Part shown: positions 5,095 to 5,916 of the stretch, piece by piece
How the letters are laid out: every line of letters starts with the position of its first letter
How positions within the stretch are numbered: the stretch's first letter is position 1
Made by a program: the position numbers and the translations under genes
Notes under the pieces: generated by a model
The model's database searches: none
Told to the model about the DNA's origin: nothing
Seen by the model: only the letters and a program-made list of their open reading frames with translations
NCBI GenBank assembly: GCA_030632465.1
Contig: DAOVUR010000123.1
Location: 1-5,916 of the forward strand
Direction of reading: 5' to 3'
Length of the DNA stretch: 5,916 bases
From: a bacterium
GTDB lineage: Bacteria > Verrucomicrobiota > Kiritimatiellia > UBA8416 > CAMZLY01

Positions 5095-5751
5095 ATGGAA
5101 GAAACAAAAGTAAATATGCCGTTGCTTGGAGATGCATTTCCCGAGTTAAAAGTACAGACAACACACGGTCCAATGAATATCCCTGGTGATATGAAAGGTG
5201 ACTGGTTCGTTTTGTTTAGTCATCCAGCTGACTTTACGCCTGTTTGCACCACGGAGTTTGTTGCCTTTCAAAAACGATATGAGGAGTTCGAGAAACTGGA
5301 CTGCAAGTTGATTGGTATGTCGATTGACCAGGTTTTCTCTCACATTAAATGGGTACAGTGGATCAAGGAAGAACTTGATGTTGAAATCACATTTCCCATT
5401 GTTGCGGCTAACGATGCAGTTGCGCTGAAACTGGGTATGTTGCATCCCGGTAAGGGAACCAATACTGTACGAGCAGTGTTTATTGTTGATCCTGAAAGTA
5501 AAGTGCGTCTCATTATGTACTATCCGCAAGAAGTCGGTAGAAATATGGATGAAATTGTCCGTGCAGTCAAAGCGCTGCAAATATCGGACCAACAAGGTGC
5601 AGTGGCTGCTGGTTGGCCCGATAATGAGTTGATAGGTGATAGAATCATTATGCCACCGGCAACAAATCAAGCAGATGCAGAAAAACGCCTTGAAAAGTCA
5701 GATGCATTTGAATGTTTTGATTGGTGGTTCTGCCACAAACCATTAGAATAG
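5095..5751 (+). CDS. Peroxiredoxin, Prx6 family, archaeal-type three-cysteine pattern
   Basis: This 218-residue cytosolic thiol peroxidase should reduce hydrogen peroxide and organic hydroperoxides. The active site reads HPADFTPVCTTEF with peroxidatic C51, and the conserved arginine follows in TNTVRAVFIVDP. The C-terminus ECFDWWFCHK carries C207 and C213, the spacing and almost the numbering known from the Aeropyrum pernix enzyme (C50, C207, C213), where the first of the pair is the resolving cysteine. A fourth cysteine, C70, is not part of that scheme. The length is typical of this subgroup and the arm after about residue 165 is complete. AAGGAG (5082-5087) lies 7 nt before the ATG. No reductase gene is adjacent, so the electron donor is not shown. 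The 82-bp gap after fic and the structured leader suggest separate control, plausibly by oxidative stress, but no OxyR or PerR box is recognisable. Confidence 0.93.
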   Translation: MEETKVNMPLLGDAFPELKVQTTHGPMNIPGDMKGDWFVLFSHPADFTPVCTTEFVAFQKRYEEFEKLDCKLIGMSIDQVFSHIKWVQWIKEELDVEITFPIVAANDAVALKLGMLHPGKGTNTVRAVFIVDPESKVRLIMYYPQEVGRNMDEIVRAVKALQISDQQGAVAAGWPDNELIGDRIIMPPATNQADAEKRLEKSDAFECFDWWFCHKPLE

Positions 5752-5764
5752 TGAGTCTAACCAA

Positions 5765-5799
5765 GCCTTCGAGCGTGCTCCTTCTGGGTCGCTCAAGGC
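5765..5799 (+). repeat. Hairpin-forming intergenic repeat after the peroxiredoxin gene
   Basis: GCCTT+C+GAGCG (5765-5775) pairs with CGCTC+AAGGC (5790-5799), giving a 10-bp GC-rich stem with one bulged C (5770) and a 14-nt loop. No T-run follows, so it is not a standard terminator. It shares CTTCGAGC with the repeat after the tRNA (5767-5774 and 3526-3533). It begins 13 nt after the peroxiredoxin stop, and the ribosome binding site of the next gene lies 5 nt beyond it. Confidence 0.5.
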
Positions 5800-5816
5800 G
5801 AACGGTGAAAGAAAAA

Positions 5817-5916
5817 ATGAAACTATTTTATTCCATAGTTGTGTTGGCTGTAGGTTTTACTGGGTGCATCAGCATCCCTAAGCCTTCAGCCGATCATAGT
5901 CCATTTGTATATCCGC
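5817..5916 (+). CDS. N-terminus of a small predicted lipoprotein (3' end outside window)
   Basis: ATG at 5817 opens a frame to the right edge, with 33 complete codons and no stop. GGTGA (5804-5808) lies 8 nt upstream. The protein begins MKLFYSIVVLAVGFTGCISI: one lysine, a hydrophobic stretch and a lipobox-like FTGC with the lipidated cysteine at position 17. A phenylalanine at -3 is less usual than leucine, but the rest fits signal peptidase II cleavage. The following residues (PKPSADHSPFVYP) are proline-rich and probably a linker. A serine two residues after the cysteine, with no aspartate at +2, fits outer-membrane sorting if the cell is Gram-negative. The function cannot be told from 33 residues. 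Confidence 0.7.
   Translation, partial: MKLFYSIVVLAVGFTGCISIPKPSADHSPFVYP

Noticed and set aside
5146..5670. 174-residue minus-strand frame inside the peroxiredoxin gene
   Set aside because: It is antisense to a clearly real, complete peroxiredoxin, and its translation (rich in His, Cys, Ile and Asn) shows no family motif.
3432..5916. Direct repeat of the tRNA-Leu 3' end that would mark an attachment site
   Set aside because: No second copy of the T-arm and acceptor sequence is visible downstream within the window.
1..5916. CRISPR array or rRNA gene
   Set aside because: No regularly spaced direct repeats and no rRNA-like sequence are visible on either strand.

Overview
The window reads as a moderately AT-rich bacterial chromosome with every gene on the + strand. 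Bacterial features are clear Shine-Dalgarno sites (AGGAG, AGGTGA, GAGGAG, AAGGAG), a GTG start, a class II tRNA-Leu with an encoded CCA, and a lipoprotein signal peptide. Nothing fixes the phylum. The two-domain nucleoside diphosphate kinase and the small dispersed-looking palindromic repeats between genes fit, from memory, PVC-type bacteria such as Kiritimatiellota or Lentisphaerota. That placement is a low-confidence inference.

Layout: (1) 2-706, the 3' end of a CstA-family membrane transporter, cut by the left edge. (2) 725-752, a likely promoter, then 806-1990, an unusual protein of two nucleoside diphosphate kinase domains in which only the second keeps the catalytic residues. (3) 1998-2153, a non-coding element with 16-bp imperfect terminal inverted repeats and three internal hairpins, resembling a MITE, lying between the kinase and the next gene. 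(4) 2185-3357, a subgroup I-gamma aspartate aminotransferase. (5) 3385-3516, a promoter and tRNA-Leu(UAG), whose CCA tail is also the first three bases of a nested palindromic repeat (3514-3550).

(6) 3517-3962 holds no intact recognised gene. It contains the palindromic repeat, about 170 bp of AT-rich sequence in which I recognise nothing (3551-3721), a collapsed RhuM-family pseudogene (3722-3906), and a 12-bp inverted repeat that brackets a possible promoter just before the next gene. (7) 3963-5012, a Fic-family protein with its own inhibitory helix and a C-terminal winged helix. (8) 5027-5074, two overlapping inverted repeats that could form a pseudoknot, then 5095-5751, a Prx6-type peroxiredoxin with the three-cysteine pattern of archaeal enzymes. 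(9) 5765-5799, another hairpin repeat, then 5817 to the right edge, the start of a small lipoprotein gene.

The genes do not form one pathway. The transporter, kinase, aminotransferase and peroxiredoxin are ordinary metabolic or stress genes, apparently transcribed separately. The stretch just 3' of the tRNA (repeat, rhuM remnant, fic) looks like an accessory insertion that has partly decayed. The features most worth attention are the half-dead tandem kinase, the MITE-like element, the rhuM remnant, the bracketed fic promoter and the structured peroxiredoxin leader. I see no convincing wholly new system.
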